From the NCBI RefSeq assembly GCF_934668725.1, contig NZ_CAKUOF010000023.1, positions 1 through 54,982 on the forward strand: a stretch of DNA of 54,982 bases, written 5' to 3'. Both the position numbers and the translations under genes were made by a program. The notes beneath the pieces were generated by a model, which saw only the letters and a program-made list of their open reading frames with translations, was not told where the DNA came from and made no database searches. Below, piece after piece: positions 1 to 8,842 of this stretch. Within the stretch, counting starts at the first letter, position 1; every line of letters begins with the position of its first letter. Origin of the DNA: an uncultured Dysgonomonas sp. (GTDB lineage: Bacteria; Bacteroidota; Bacteroidia; Bacteroidales; Dysgonomonadaceae).

Positions 1-1
1 C

Positions 2-55
2 CCATTATGGGTATATGAGCCAAAGCACACAGACGAGCAAGAAGCTAAAAAATGA
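2..55 (+). CDS. 3' end of an upstream gene (partial)
   Basis: An open frame enters from the left edge and ends with TGA at 53-55, giving the 17-residue tail PLWVYEPKHTDEQEAKK. The charged tail is plausible for a protein C-terminus, but the fragment is too short to identify. A short hairpin without a T-tract follows at 68-86 (arms GCTTGCTA and TAGCAGGC). Confidence 0.35.
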   Translation, partial: PLWVYEPKHTDEQEAKK

Positions 56-102
56 ATAATCACAACGGCTTGCTACCATAGCAGGCTAAAAAGCGGACGT
101 TT

Positions 103-510
103 ATGAATCAAAAAAATAATAATTTCAGACATCTGGTTGAACATGCCTGTTCAACACTCGGATTGTCCCATACAGCAGTAAAAGAAAAGTATAAGGATTA
201 TCCCCTGTGCCTTATCCAATACAAAGAAAAAGGCAACCACTTAGATTATGTAGAAATCAGCTTAGACAATCAAAACGCCTCCCTGACATTTATTATGGAC
301 AAAGAAGATATATGTATCTCTGCATCCATTCATTTTTACGATACGAAAGACGAAACCCTGTTTATCATTTTCTTACGGGTATTTGCAAAATATTATACTT
401 ACAGAAAAAAATGCTGGATATTAAAAGATGGTTTCTACGTTAAGCTTAATGAATATGAAGACTCAGGTACGCACTTCTGCTTCAGAAAAATAATAAATAT
501 AAGTAAATAA
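103..510 (+). CDS. hypothetical protein, 135 aa
   Basis: Complete ATG-to-TAA frame of 135 codons that I do not recognise. The protein is soluble-looking, with no signal peptide or membrane segment. It has an amphipathic N-terminal helix (about residues 8-26), then alternating strand-like stretches such as LDYVEISLDN and ASLTFIMDKEDICISASIHF. This suggests a small alpha/beta fold like many accessory-region immunity or adaptor proteins, but nothing shows that role. It is followed 10 bp later by a strong terminator, which supports a real single-gene or last-gene unit. It converges with the minus-strand lanthipeptide operon. Confidence 0.6.
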   Translation: MNQKNNNFRHLVEHACSTLGLSHTAVKEKYKDYPLCLIQYKEKGNHLDYVEISLDNQNASLTFIMDKEDICISASIHFYDTKDETLFIIFLRVFAKYYTYRKKCWILKDGFYVKLNEYEDSGTHFCFRKIINISK

Positions 511-520
511 ATCGCTTGTG

Positions 521-560
521 AAAACAGTAGTATATTTTGAGTATACTACTGTTTTTTTTT
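521..560 (+). terminator. intrinsic terminator, probably bidirectional
   Basis: A perfect 14-bp stem (521-534 with 542-555) closes a 7-nt loop and runs into nine T residues at 552-560. It starts 10 bp after the stop of the 135-aa gene. The upstream arm begins with four A residues, so the minus strand also ends in a short T-run and could stop read-through from the convergent lanthipeptide operon. Confidence 0.9.
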
Positions 561-763
561 ATTTGTTGGGCTGAAAAGCTCATGATGCTCCTTACTCTAC
601 AATACCCGTTTTGTCTGCATGCAAAAAATGCTTCAAAGGAATATTACATTGGTTATAGATATATCGTAGAGAATATCATCTGCAACTAAAGCAACCTCTC
701 AATTATATAACTCAGATGTGCCCAGTTTAGAATAGACAACTTTTAAACAAAAAATAAATATTT

Positions 764-1582
764 CTAGCCTTCTTTGACAATATACAGGCTGCTTCCTCCA
801 TGTCCGATGAGCAGTTCAGGAAATAAATTATTGCAAACATCCTGCATATATGTCGTTACAAATTTGTTCAAGAACAAAATCCTGAATGTCGAATTATAGG
901 AGAGAAAAGCCCTTAAGGCATAACATTCATTCCAACCAACCTGCTGCTGCATAAACCAATTCTTAGGATAATTAAACAAGAATATATCATGAAAATGTAT
1001 CACAACACCTTTTTTAAGAACCGGCAGCACTTCAAATAAAATATGATTAACATCACTTCCTTGTTTGAGGACATGGCTGGAATCAATAAATAATATATCA
1101 TTTGCATTCAGTGTTCTAAAATAATCAAGATCAAGATCAAGAACGGATGCCTGTTTAAGCTTAACCTTTGACTCTCGATTCCCAATAATAGCATGCACAC
1201 GATTCATATCAGGATCAATAGAGAGTATTTCTATTTCGTTGCTGAAATACTCTCTATTAATATCCATTGCTAATGCCGTAGAAAATCCACTTCCTATCTC
1301 AATTATTTTTTGCGGTTTTAAATGGAGCAGCATAGTTGCATAAACCCATGCATCTGCATATCTGAAGAAAAAATTATTTGCAAAATAAAATTGCTCTTTG
1401 TTTTTTTCATCAGCAAATTTTACCGATTGCCTGAATGCCGATAAATTATTCAACGTCGTATTAATGTCGTCAATATCTATATTCAAAGCTTCTGTTGAAA
1501 ATTCAAATTTATCATCCGAATAGTGTTCTTCAATATAAGCCAAGTCTGGATAAGGCGAATAATAATGTCCCGGGGCAAGCAT
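764..1582 (-). CDS. class I SAM-dependent methyltransferase (Methyltransf_24-like), last gene of lanthipeptide operon
   Basis: A 272-residue Rossmann-type methyltransferase. Motif I is IIEIGSGFSTALAMDI (about residues 91-106), followed by a strand with an acidic residue (ILSIDPD) and the motif-II/III region DILFIDSSH and GVVIHFHDIF. These match the Methyltransf_24 family, whose members often accompany glycosyltransferases in glycan or natural-product clusters. It lies 59 bp after the RRE-glycosyltransferase and is the most distal gene of the minus-strand operon. By context it could methylate the peptide or an added sugar; the sequence does not show which. No leader-binding domain is visible. 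Confidence 0.8.
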   Translation of the reverse strand: MLAPGHYYSPYPDLAYIEEHYSDDKFEFSTEALNIDIDDINTTLNNLSAFRQSVKFADEKNKEQFYFANNFFFRYADAWVYATMLLHLKPQKIIEIGSGFSTALAMDINREYFSNEIEILSIDPDMNRVHAIIGNRESKVKLKQASVLDLDLDYFRTLNANDILFIDSSHVLKQGSDVNHILFEVLPVLKKGVVIHFHDIFLFNYPKNWFMQQQVGWNECYALRAFLSYNSTFRILFLNKFVTTYMQDVCNNLFPELLIGHGGSSLYIVKEG

Positions 1583-1641
1583 ATTTATTTAGTTTATAAT
1601 TTGATTATACACAACCTAATAACTATATATTTATCAATATT

Positions 1642-2838
1642 TTACTCTACAACAGGTGGATGTCCTTGATAAATAAAATCCGACTCCATGTGCGGAATAA
1701 GATATTTGTTTTGAATTAACTCTTCCACAAACTGGTATATATCATTCTTGTATTCGACCGGATACTTTTTAAAAAGGGCAGACATATTATTTGAGTTCAG
1801 AAACTCCATCATAATTAAACATTCTGATTCATTGATCCGTTTTATCTGTTTTCCTATATTAATATCAATTATATAGAAATATCTATTGACTTTCTTGACA
1901 GTGTAACAAGGGTTTATTGTATATTTTTTATCTATTTTGCTTGTATCCGGTATATGATTTTCAAATATAGACAGGAAAGAATTTATATTTTCTGTTTCCA
2001 ATTGTTGTAATTTCTCCAATAATAACTGCTTTTCTTGCTCACTTACTACAGCTTCAACATCTTTCCGTAAAAGCTGAAGAGGAATATATTCATCTAACTT
2101 ACCACCATTTCGACCTTGAAAAAAATTCAAATAAAATGCTTGGATATTAGTTCCTGTAACAAGGCCTCCATAACCTCGCTCTCCAACAACGATTACTTTC
2201 TTTTTTAACTTACAAGCCAAAAGAGCCGGATATCCTGAGCCTATAACAATATCAGAATTATTGATATGGGTAATCATCTCGTCCACATCTTTCAAAATTT
2301 TAATATGCTTGTTTTTCAAAGATGTTATAGTACGATTTTTTGTGTATAGATATATTTGATAATCTGCTAAGGCATTGATCAAGGGAAGTATCTTCAAGAA
2401 AACATCAGAATTCAACATATCATTGTCAATATCAATATAAATTCCAGGTTTATCCACTTTCGCTTGATTTATGATCTTATCTAAGCTAAAATTAGGAGCA
2501 AGCATATTCATTACAATATTGGCATTGACTCCAACAAGATTTAGAGTACACTTTTTATCAAGAAAAATAATTCTTTTATGGATACTCGCTTCATTGAAAA
2601 TATATTCATGGGCTACTTCTGAAATACATGTGATATATATTATTTTTGATTTATTTCCATATATTTTTTTTATCCGGCTAATATTCTTTTTATCAAAGGT
2701 TATTATATAGTCATATATTGTTGCCGGATTTACTTCTTCCTCAACAAAATATTCCTTATCATTGATTATCTGCTTTATGGCAATTGTTAGTAAGCCATAT
2801 TTCTTCATATGTAAATTGGGTAATAACAATATTTTCAT
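1642..2838 (-). CDS. GT-B-like glycosyltransferase fused to a C-terminal PqqD/RRE-like domain
   Basis: 398 residues in two parts. Residues 1 to about 285 look like a GT-B glycosyltransferase: the second Rossmann half carries NSDIVIGSGYPALLACKLKK and then VIVVGERGYGGLVTG, a pattern of donor-binding segments. Residues of about 305-385 fit the PqqD fold: a beta-hairpin (YTVKKVNRYFYIIDINIGK), then INESECLIMMEFLN and a terminal helix pair ending QFVEELIQNKYLI. PqqD-like domains are the RiPP recognition elements (RREs) that bind leader peptides. The start overlaps the previous stop as ATGA, so translation is probably coupled. The fusion suggests that the enzyme glycosylates the precursor peptide. 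Domain assignment is by eye: transferase fold likely, RRE-like tail fairly likely, substrate inferred. Confidence 0.75.
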   Translation of the reverse strand: MKILLLPNLHMKKYGLLTIAIKQIINDKEYFVEEEVNPATIYDYIITFDKKNISRIKKIYGNKSKIIYITCISEVAHEYIFNEASIHKRIIFLDKKCTLNLVGVNANIVMNMLAPNFSLDKIINQAKVDKPGIYIDIDNDMLNSDVFLKILPLINALADYQIYLYTKNRTITSLKNKHIKILKDVDEMITHINNSDIVIGSGYPALLACKLKKKVIVVGERGYGGLVTGTNIQAFYLNFFQGRNGGKLDEYIPLQLLRKDVEAVVSEQEKQLLLEKLQQLETENINSFLSIFENHIPDTSKIDKKYTINPCYTVKKVNRYFYIIDINIGKQIKRINESECLIMMEFLNSNNMSALFKKYPVEYKNDIYQFVEELIQNKYLIPHMESDFIYQGHPPVVE

Positions 2839-4424
2839 AGTTGTATCGGTTTTAAGGATAGTTTAATATCTTTTACTTTCGATTTCTGAGGACTTCTATT
2901 TAATAGATGGTCATAACTTGTTTGAATATTTTGGGAATCCTCTTTAACATAAAACGTATACTTTTTCTCCCGGGCTTTGGCATCAAGGTGTCCATAGTGT
3001 TTAACCAAAATAGGTACATAATACAGCCGACCCGTATATGGGACATGCTCGAAATGTAATTTTCCCTTTTTCGAAATTATCTGAGATCGCCCAATATTCC
3101 TGAACATCTTAAGTTTCGGGCCTAGTCCGCGATTGGTAAATGGATAGTCGATATTATACTCTTCTTCTGAATCCCACAAGTGGACATAATTGAACAGCAT
3201 TGTGTCAATTGCAGGATTTTTACTCATTCCGTCCAAATCCGAGTAGCGCTCATCAATCAGTTCATCGGCATCGATAAAACAAATCCATTCGCATTTAAAG
3301 AAAGAGACCAGATTTAGTAACATATTTCTGTTTTCCAGATCATTGAACTCTTTTCTTTTTTTCTTTACTTTTAAAATGAGCTTGTCATGTATGGCATCTT
3401 CATAGGTTGTATCTGTACTCTCATCATCAAGTAAAATAACAGCATCAAAATATCTGGAGTTACTCTCTAAATAACTTTTAATCCGGTGTTTTTCATTATA
3501 GGTGGGAACAAGCACAATTCTACGATACATCACTTTTATTGCACCTTCTTTTAAGTTAGAACATTTAAATTGAGACAAGTAATTCCTCAACAGTATCTCT
3601 GCATAGGTATTACTCTGCCAATCATAAATTATTTTATTAAAATCCTCTCCCCAAACTTTATTTACAATCACTTTTTGAGGATACCGAAGATAGTTAAACA
3701 CATCAACAGGCATGCTATTGGTGGTCCTTCTTATATTTCCTTCTTTATCTCCATCACGGTGAATCAGTCTAACTTCCGGCAGATAAAGTTCTTCAACTCC
3801 GTAGAGTTCTAACCTAGCACGAATATTATCATCATCACCACCCCATCTGTTCAGTGATTCATCATAGCCTCCAATTTCATATAAAAACTGACGTTCAATC
3901 ATTATGCTGCCATACGAAATAAATGCTAATGACTGAATATTTTCTTCACAAACAACAAAATTATCCCCTGTAAAGCATACAGTACCCACTGCATAATGCT
4001 TCGGATAATACGCCAAAGCAGTTCGCATCTGAAGAATTGCGTCGGTATAAAATTCCGATTCGGGAGAACATACCATCACATATTTTTTCGTCACATGCTT
4101 TACCCCGACATTGAGTGGTTTGGTCGGATTGCGCCATTCATGGGGCTTATCATTATATATAATCTTCCAGTTGATGAAAGGATATCCTTTTATGTATTCT
4201 ACTAATTCGTCTTTCTCATCAGGACAATCCAGCACAATGATAACTTCAATCCCATTCCTTTCAAAGTATTTCCTGTTTCGAGGCAGTACGTTTTTGAATG
4301 CTGTAAGTTTTTTATAAAAAGGGATAACAACAGACAGATCGAAGTTTTGCTCTATCGACTCTGCGTTCGACCTGATTGTTTTGAGAAAATTGAAGTGCAT
4401 ATTGTTTTTCATAGTTTCTTTCAT
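2835..4424 (-). CDS. two-domain family-2 glycosyltransferase
   Basis: 529 residues with two GT-A modules in tandem. Module 1 (about residues 28-245) opens with LSVVIPFYKK and ends with GGYDESLNRWGGDDDNIRAR, the Glyco_transf_7C acceptor motif; its usual DxD is replaced by a PESEF segment. Module 2 (about 300-470) has VLVPTYNEKHRI, VILLDDESTD and FIDADELID, the last giving a clear DxD metal site. Such double enzymes add two sugars in turn or build short repeats. It lies directly after the HlyD gene and overlaps the next gene by four bases, so it belongs to the lanthipeptide operon. Its acceptor is unknown; the peptide product is the obvious candidate. Confidence 0.85.
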   Translation of the reverse strand: MKETMKNNMHFNFLKTIRSNAESIEQNFDLSVVIPFYKKLTAFKNVLPRNRKYFERNGIEVIIVLDCPDEKDELVEYIKGYPFINWKIIYNDKPHEWRNPTKPLNVGVKHVTKKYVMVCSPESEFYTDAILQMRTALAYYPKHYAVGTVCFTGDNFVVCEENIQSLAFISYGSIMIERQFLYEIGGYDESLNRWGGDDDNIRARLELYGVEELYLPEVRLIHRDGDKEGNIRRTTNSMPVDVFNYLRYPQKVIVNKVWGEDFNKIIYDWQSNTYAEILLRNYLSQFKCSNLKEGAIKVMYRRIVLVPTYNEKHRIKSYLESNSRYFDAVILLDDESTDTTYEDAIHDKLILKVKKKRKEFNDLENRNMLLNLVSFFKCEWICFIDADELIDERYSDLDGMSKNPAIDTMLFNYVHLWDSEEEYNIDYPFTNRGLGPKLKMFRNIGRSQIISKKGKLHFEHVPYTGRLYYVPILVKHYGHLDAKAREKKYTFYVKEDSQNIQTSYDHLLNRSPQKSKVKDIKLSLKPIQL

Positions 4425-5744
4425 TTATTGCATTCCTTCGGTCCATATTTTACGCAGTGGCATAAAAAAACGCTCAAGTAGAGACATATCTTCAGTTATT
4501 ATATCCGCTTGAGCCTGCATTTCAGGCTGATAAGGCAATTCTTTCTTATAAGTTGTCATCAGCCCATCGGGAAGTTCTATTTCGACCACATAATTATTCT
4601 TGTCTTCAGCATTTTGAGACGGAACAACAGAGATGTTTTTGACAAAGCCCTTAACAATACCAAATTCATTATCCGGAAAATTAGCAAAGCGGATATTCAC
4701 TCTTTGTCCCGGTTTTACTTTTCCTGAGCGTGTCATAGGCATAGATGCTTTACCCATTAATAGCCCGGATTCGTTCGGAATGATATTAAAGATACTTTCA
4801 CCAGCAGTCAAATTCTGATTCGCTGTCCAATAGTTTGTAAATGTTACCTGCCCGTCAATAGGCGTGATAAATACATAATTTTGTTCCCATAATTGAATTT
4901 CGGCTAGTAGCTGAGCCATATATGTTTTAAGCTGTGTCTCAAACGTGTTTTTCTTATCGATATATTGATGTTCGGTATCTAGTAAACCTTCTTGCATTTG
5001 GGTGATTTGTATTTCGGTATTCTGTAAGGTTGAGTTTATATTCTCAAGAGATAAACGACCTTGCAGGTATTTACTTCTACTCGATTCGAGATCTTCCTGT
5101 GAGATAACGCCTTTCTTATTTAATAATGAATCTCTCGAAAATTGATTTTCAGCTAATGCTTGCTGTTCTTTCACTATATTCTTTTGGTAAATAACATTTT
5201 TGTAAGACTCTTTGTATTGATCAATTCGTACTTTCATAAAATCAATCTTCTGAATATAGTAGTTCAGACGTTTGAATTCCATATAGTCAAAAAGAGTAAT
5301 ATAAAACGAGGAGTACAAGGTTTGTATATTTCCCAGATTCAGGTCTTTGGCAGGAAGTGTTATAAGGGTATCTATATTTAGACAAATAAGGTATTGCTTC
5401 AGTTTTACTATGTCTTCTGTTGCTGCCGGGTTTTCTATGACGGCTAAATAATCCCCTGTTTTTACATCCTGTTTATCAACAATATTGAGTTCTTTTAATC
5501 TACCGGAAGATTTGGCGATTAGTGTTGCAGGAGGCGTTGTTCCGGTTAACGTCATGGTAGTTACAATTGTATCGGGATATTTAAACAGTGCACTCCCAAT
5601 AAGAAGAATGACTACAATGATTGCAATTATTGTTATACCTCTGCGTAATATCCAAGGGGGAATACTACCCAGTACTTCCTGAAATTCTTCGCTTCTGAGT
5701 TCTATTTCTCTATCTGTAGCTTTGTTTTCTTCTATCATATCCAA
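4425..5744 (-). CDS. HlyD-family periplasmic adaptor of peptide exporter
   Basis: 439 residues. A cytoplasmic N-tail of about 33 residues precedes one membrane helix (ITIIAIIVVILLIGSALF, about 38-55). Next come a biotinyl-lipoyl-like half motif (IAKSSGRLKELNIVDKQDVK), a long coiled coil (about 170-280) and the second lipoyl half (FITPIDGQVTFT), then a beta-barrel domain. This is the standard order for HlyD/MFP adaptors that link a C39-peptidase ABC exporter to the outer membrane. The gene ends next to the start of the glycosyltransferase and begins 4 bp after the ABC exporter stop. No TolC-like outer-membrane gene is present here, so a host TolC is presumably used. Confidence 0.9.
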   Translation of the reverse strand: MDMIEENKATDREIELRSEEFQEVLGSIPPWILRRGITIIAIIVVILLIGSALFKYPDTIVTTMTLTGTTPPATLIAKSSGRLKELNIVDKQDVKTGDYLAVIENPAATEDIVKLKQYLICLNIDTLITLPAKDLNLGNIQTLYSSFYITLFDYMEFKRLNYYIQKIDFMKVRIDQYKESYKNVIYQKNIVKEQQALAENQFSRDSLLNKKGVISQEDLESSRSKYLQGRLSLENINSTLQNTEIQITQMQEGLLDTEHQYIDKKNTFETQLKTYMAQLLAEIQLWEQNYVFITPIDGQVTFTNYWTANQNLTAGESIFNIIPNESGLLMGKASMPMTRSGKVKPGQRVNIRFANFPDNEFGIVKGFVKNISVVPSQNAEDKNNYVVEIELPDGLMTTYKKELPYQPEMQAQADIITEDMSLLERFFMPLRKIWTEGMQ

Positions 5745-5748
5745 TTTA

Positions 5749-7956
5749 TTAAGAGCCCAATTCCAGTTGATTCTTGACTAAGGTATAATAAGCTCCTTTT
5801 TTTTCGGTCAACTCTTTATGGCTTCCTTCTTCTATGATCTGTCCTTTGTCCATCACTACAATATTATCGGCATTTTGTACTGTACTTAATCGGTGAGCAA
5901 CTATCACGACAGTTTTTCCTTTATAGAAGCTATTGAGATTATCGAGTATGATCTTTTCATTATTAGCATCCAAAGCGTTTGTTGCTTCATCAAAAAACAA
6001 GAAGTCGGGGTTTTTATAAACGGCTCTTGCTATTAACAGGCGTTGGCGTTGTCCTTGACTGATTCCATTGCCTTCCATTCCTATTTTAGTATTGTATTTC
6101 AATGGTAATGATTCTATAAATTCTTTGATGTTGGATACTTCTACGGCATGAAGTAGCTTTCGCTTATCTATTATATCTTCTCCAACAGCGATATTATGGG
6201 CGATAGTATCAGAAAAAATAAAACCATCCTGCATAACTGCTCCAGACTTTTGCCTCCACAAATGGGGGTTTATATCTTCAATTGAGATATCATCAATTTT
6301 TATTTTGCCTTTATTAGGTTTATAAAAGGCTAATAATAACTTTATAAGGGTTGTTTTACCACTTCCACTAGCTCCAACAATGGCTGTTATCTTATTTTCG
6401 GGGATTATTAAATCGATTCCATTCAAAACATAATCCCTATCTGCTCCGTCGTAGCTGAAATATATATCCTCTGCACTTAAAGTTCTAGAAGAAGGTATTT
6501 CGTTAATCTTTGAATCTATTGTTTGTTCTTCATCTTCTTTACTATGTATTTCATTTAACCTCTCCAAACTAATCTTAGCATCTTGTGCTGTCTGAACAAA
6601 ACCGATCACCTGTCCGATGGGTCCTGATAGTTGGCCGATAATATAACTGACCGACATCATCATACCCAGCGTCATATTGCCTTCAATAACCGAACGTGCT
6701 GCAATGAAAGATATAAATAAAGAGGTCGTTTGGCTAAAAAAGACAGAACCCATTTGTTGGTATTGCCCTAAAGCAAGCCCTTTGATGCTTATTTTAAAAA
6801 GTTTTACTTGTATACGTTCCCATTTCCAGCGTTGTTGTTTTTCGCAGTTATTGAGTTTAATTTCCTGCATACCGGTTACGATTTGTACCAGATTACTCTG
6901 TTCGGCTGATGCTTGGGTAAATCTTGCCATGTCCAATTTGCGCCGGTATTTCAGAAATAGGAGTATCCATGAAATGTATAAAGTATTTCCCAGCAAAAAT
7001 ACACCTAAAATGGTTAAATTATAATAGGCTAGTATAAATGCGAAAATGATAAAATTGAAAAAGGAAAACAGAGTCGTTAAAGTAGATCCTGTCAGAAAAG
7101 ACTTGATCCGTTCATTATCTCCTATCCGTTGCATAATGTCTCCTACGTTTTTGGTATCGAAAAAACGTAGGGGTAATTTCATCAACTTGGACAGAAAGTC
7201 CGAGATAAGGGAGATGCTGATTCGGCTGTTGACATGGAGTGTTATCCAGTTGCGGATAAACTCGACTGCCAGTTGGGTGATAAACAATACGAGTTGGGCA
7301 ATTAGGATCAGAGTTATAAAACTCAGGTTGTTATTACCTATTCCCTGATCAACTACTGCCTGGGTAAGGAATGGAAATATCAAAGACAGGATACTACCTA
7401 CAAGCAGTCCTATTAGTAACTGAATTAATTGTGATTTGTAAGGATTGAGATAACGAAAAAAGTATTTTAGTCCTTTGTCTGTTTGATTAGGGTCATCATC
7501 AAAAGTATAAAAATCAGGGGTCGGTTCTAGCAATAAGGCGGTTCCGGTATCTCCTCCCTCAGTTACACTACTTATCCAACATTTTAGAAATTCAGATTTG
7601 TTCAAGGTATATTTTTCTCCTGCTGGGTCGGATATTTTTATCTGGTAATCACCGTTTCTTTTCTTTTGGATATCATAACATACTACAAAATGGTTTTGAT
7701 TCCAATGTAGAATACAGGGTAATGGCTTTTCTGAAACTAGTTGTTCGAAGGTTATTTTAACTCCATGTGTGCGGAAGCCGATTGTTTCGGCCGCATCACT
7801 AATACCTAGCATAGAAACACCTTCGCGTGTGGTGAAACTCTTATCTCTAAGATATTGTATAGAAAAATTACGACCGTAGTATTTCGAAATCATCCTTAAA
7901 CAGGTTGGTCCACAATCCATTGCATCTAATTGCTGATAATTAGGAAAGGTCTTCAT
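5749..7956 (-). CDS. peptidase-containing ABC transporter (C39 bacteriocin exporter)
   Basis: 735 residues, normal for a PCAT. The N-terminal C39 peptidase shows Cys15 in DCGPTCLRMI, His89 in NQNHFVVCYD and Asp110 in KISDPAGEKY, the complete catalytic triad. A six-helix membrane domain follows (about 165-470). The ATPase domain has Walker A GASGSGKTT (about 525), signature ISQGQRQRL, Walker B FLFFDEATNALD and the H-loop VAHRLST. Family members remove double-glycine leaders and export the product in one step, matching the Gly-Gly in the precursor at 12269-12490. It overlaps the LanB elimination subunit by 17 bp. Confidence 0.95.
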   Translation of the reverse strand: MKTFPNYQQLDAMDCGPTCLRMISKYYGRNFSIQYLRDKSFTTREGVSMLGISDAAETIGFRTHGVKITFEQLVSEKPLPCILHWNQNHFVVCYDIQKKRNGDYQIKISDPAGEKYTLNKSEFLKCWISSVTEGGDTGTALLLEPTPDFYTFDDDPNQTDKGLKYFFRYLNPYKSQLIQLLIGLLVGSILSLIFPFLTQAVVDQGIGNNNLSFITLILIAQLVLFITQLAVEFIRNWITLHVNSRISISLISDFLSKLMKLPLRFFDTKNVGDIMQRIGDNERIKSFLTGSTLTTLFSFFNFIIFAFILAYYNLTILGVFLLGNTLYISWILLFLKYRRKLDMARFTQASAEQSNLVQIVTGMQEIKLNNCEKQQRWKWERIQVKLFKISIKGLALGQYQQMGSVFFSQTTSLFISFIAARSVIEGNMTLGMMMSVSYIIGQLSGPIGQVIGFVQTAQDAKISLERLNEIHSKEDEEQTIDSKINEIPSSRTLSAEDIYFSYDGADRDYVLNGIDLIIPENKITAIVGASGSGKTTLIKLLLAFYKPNKGKIKIDDISIEDINPHLWRQKSGAVMQDGFIFSDTIAHNIAVGEDIIDKRKLLHAVEVSNIKEFIESLPLKYNTKIGMEGNGISQGQRQRLLIARAVYKNPDFLFFDEATNALDANNEKIILDNLNSFYKGKTVVIVAHRLSTVQNADNIVVMDKGQIIEEGSHKELTEKKGAYYTLVKNQLELGS

Positions 7957-8836
7957 TTGACTGTTGTATTTTTAGTTTTGCAATCTCACTAGTATAGTAT
8001 CTATACATAAAATCATATATAACCAGTTCATGTAATCGATTTTTTGAGCGAAATAATCGATTTAGAGTCATGTGAATATAACTAGAGATGAGAGAATTTA
8101 GGTTAATTGTTGAAGGCTTTATATTTTCTTTAATTAGAAGAACTATAGGTCTAAAGCTCTTAGATCTTTTTTTTAACAAATCAGTTAAAAAATTAAAATC
8201 TGGATTATGATTTATTCCGTTCAATAGCGATTCTATTTCTTTCTTATTTTCCCTGAACTTGGAATTAAATTGCTTGGAATTATATTTATTAAATCCAAAT
8301 TCCACTTTAAAAGAATCACTTAAATCTTTCATTATTTTCTGTTTATCTACAATACCAAACAAAAAATCAGATAGAAACTCATCTATAATTCTTAAAGCAA
8401 TCATCCAACGATAATTTTGATTGGGTAATAGCCTTAATTTACTTATAATAGGTAATAAACTCTCGCTGTCATAATAGAATATTGATTCGGCTAATTCTAT
8501 CATTTCATGACCATATCTTTCCAACTCTCGGTTATAAGTATCTATTTGAATTTTCCAAATCAAAGAGTCTTTTTCCAGATATTTTAATTGAGAATAAAAA
8601 AAATTGATCACTCTTCCGATTGAGTTTGTCTCTTTTAATAATAATCTGATTCTTAAATGGAAATCGGGATCATTATAACGAATAAAAAACCATTTGTCTA
8701 TTATACTTTCTTTTTTGAGTTTCTTTATGATATTTGATATATTTTTTTCTAATATTATATCTGCTACTTTATATCCGGTATAAACCTTAAAATATAACCA
8801 TTTACTTCCTGGTATAAATTTTCTTTGAATTTTCAT
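7940..8836 (-). CDS. lantibiotic dehydratase C-terminal (SpaB_C, glutamate-elimination) subunit
   Basis: 298 residues resembling the thiopeptide-type/SpaB_C domain. It opens with WLYFKVYTGYKVADIILEK and IIDKWFFIRYNDPDFHLRIR, the signature start of this family. In class I lanthipeptide synthesis this domain eliminates glutamate from glutamylated Ser/Thr to give Dha/Dhb. In NisB-type enzymes it is fused to the glutamylation domain; here it is a separate gene 6 bp after it. Split LanB proteins are known from Bacteroidota, for example the pinensin pathway of Chitinophaga pinensis. It overlaps the exporter gene by 17 bp, indicating tight coupling. Confidence 0.9.
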   Translation of the reverse strand: MKIQRKFIPGSKWLYFKVYTGYKVADIILEKNISNIIKKLKKESIIDKWFFIRYNDPDFHLRIRLLLKETNSIGRVINFFYSQLKYLEKDSLIWKIQIDTYNRELERYGHEMIELAESIFYYDSESLLPIISKLRLLPNQNYRWMIALRIIDEFLSDFLFGIVDKQKIMKDLSDSFKVEFGFNKYNSKQFNSKFRENKKEIESLLNGINHNPDFNFLTDLLKKRSKSFRPIVLLIKENIKPSTINLNSLISSYIHMTLNRLFRSKNRLHELVIYDFMYRYYTSEIAKLKIQQSNEDLS

Positions 8837-8842
8837 TTAATC

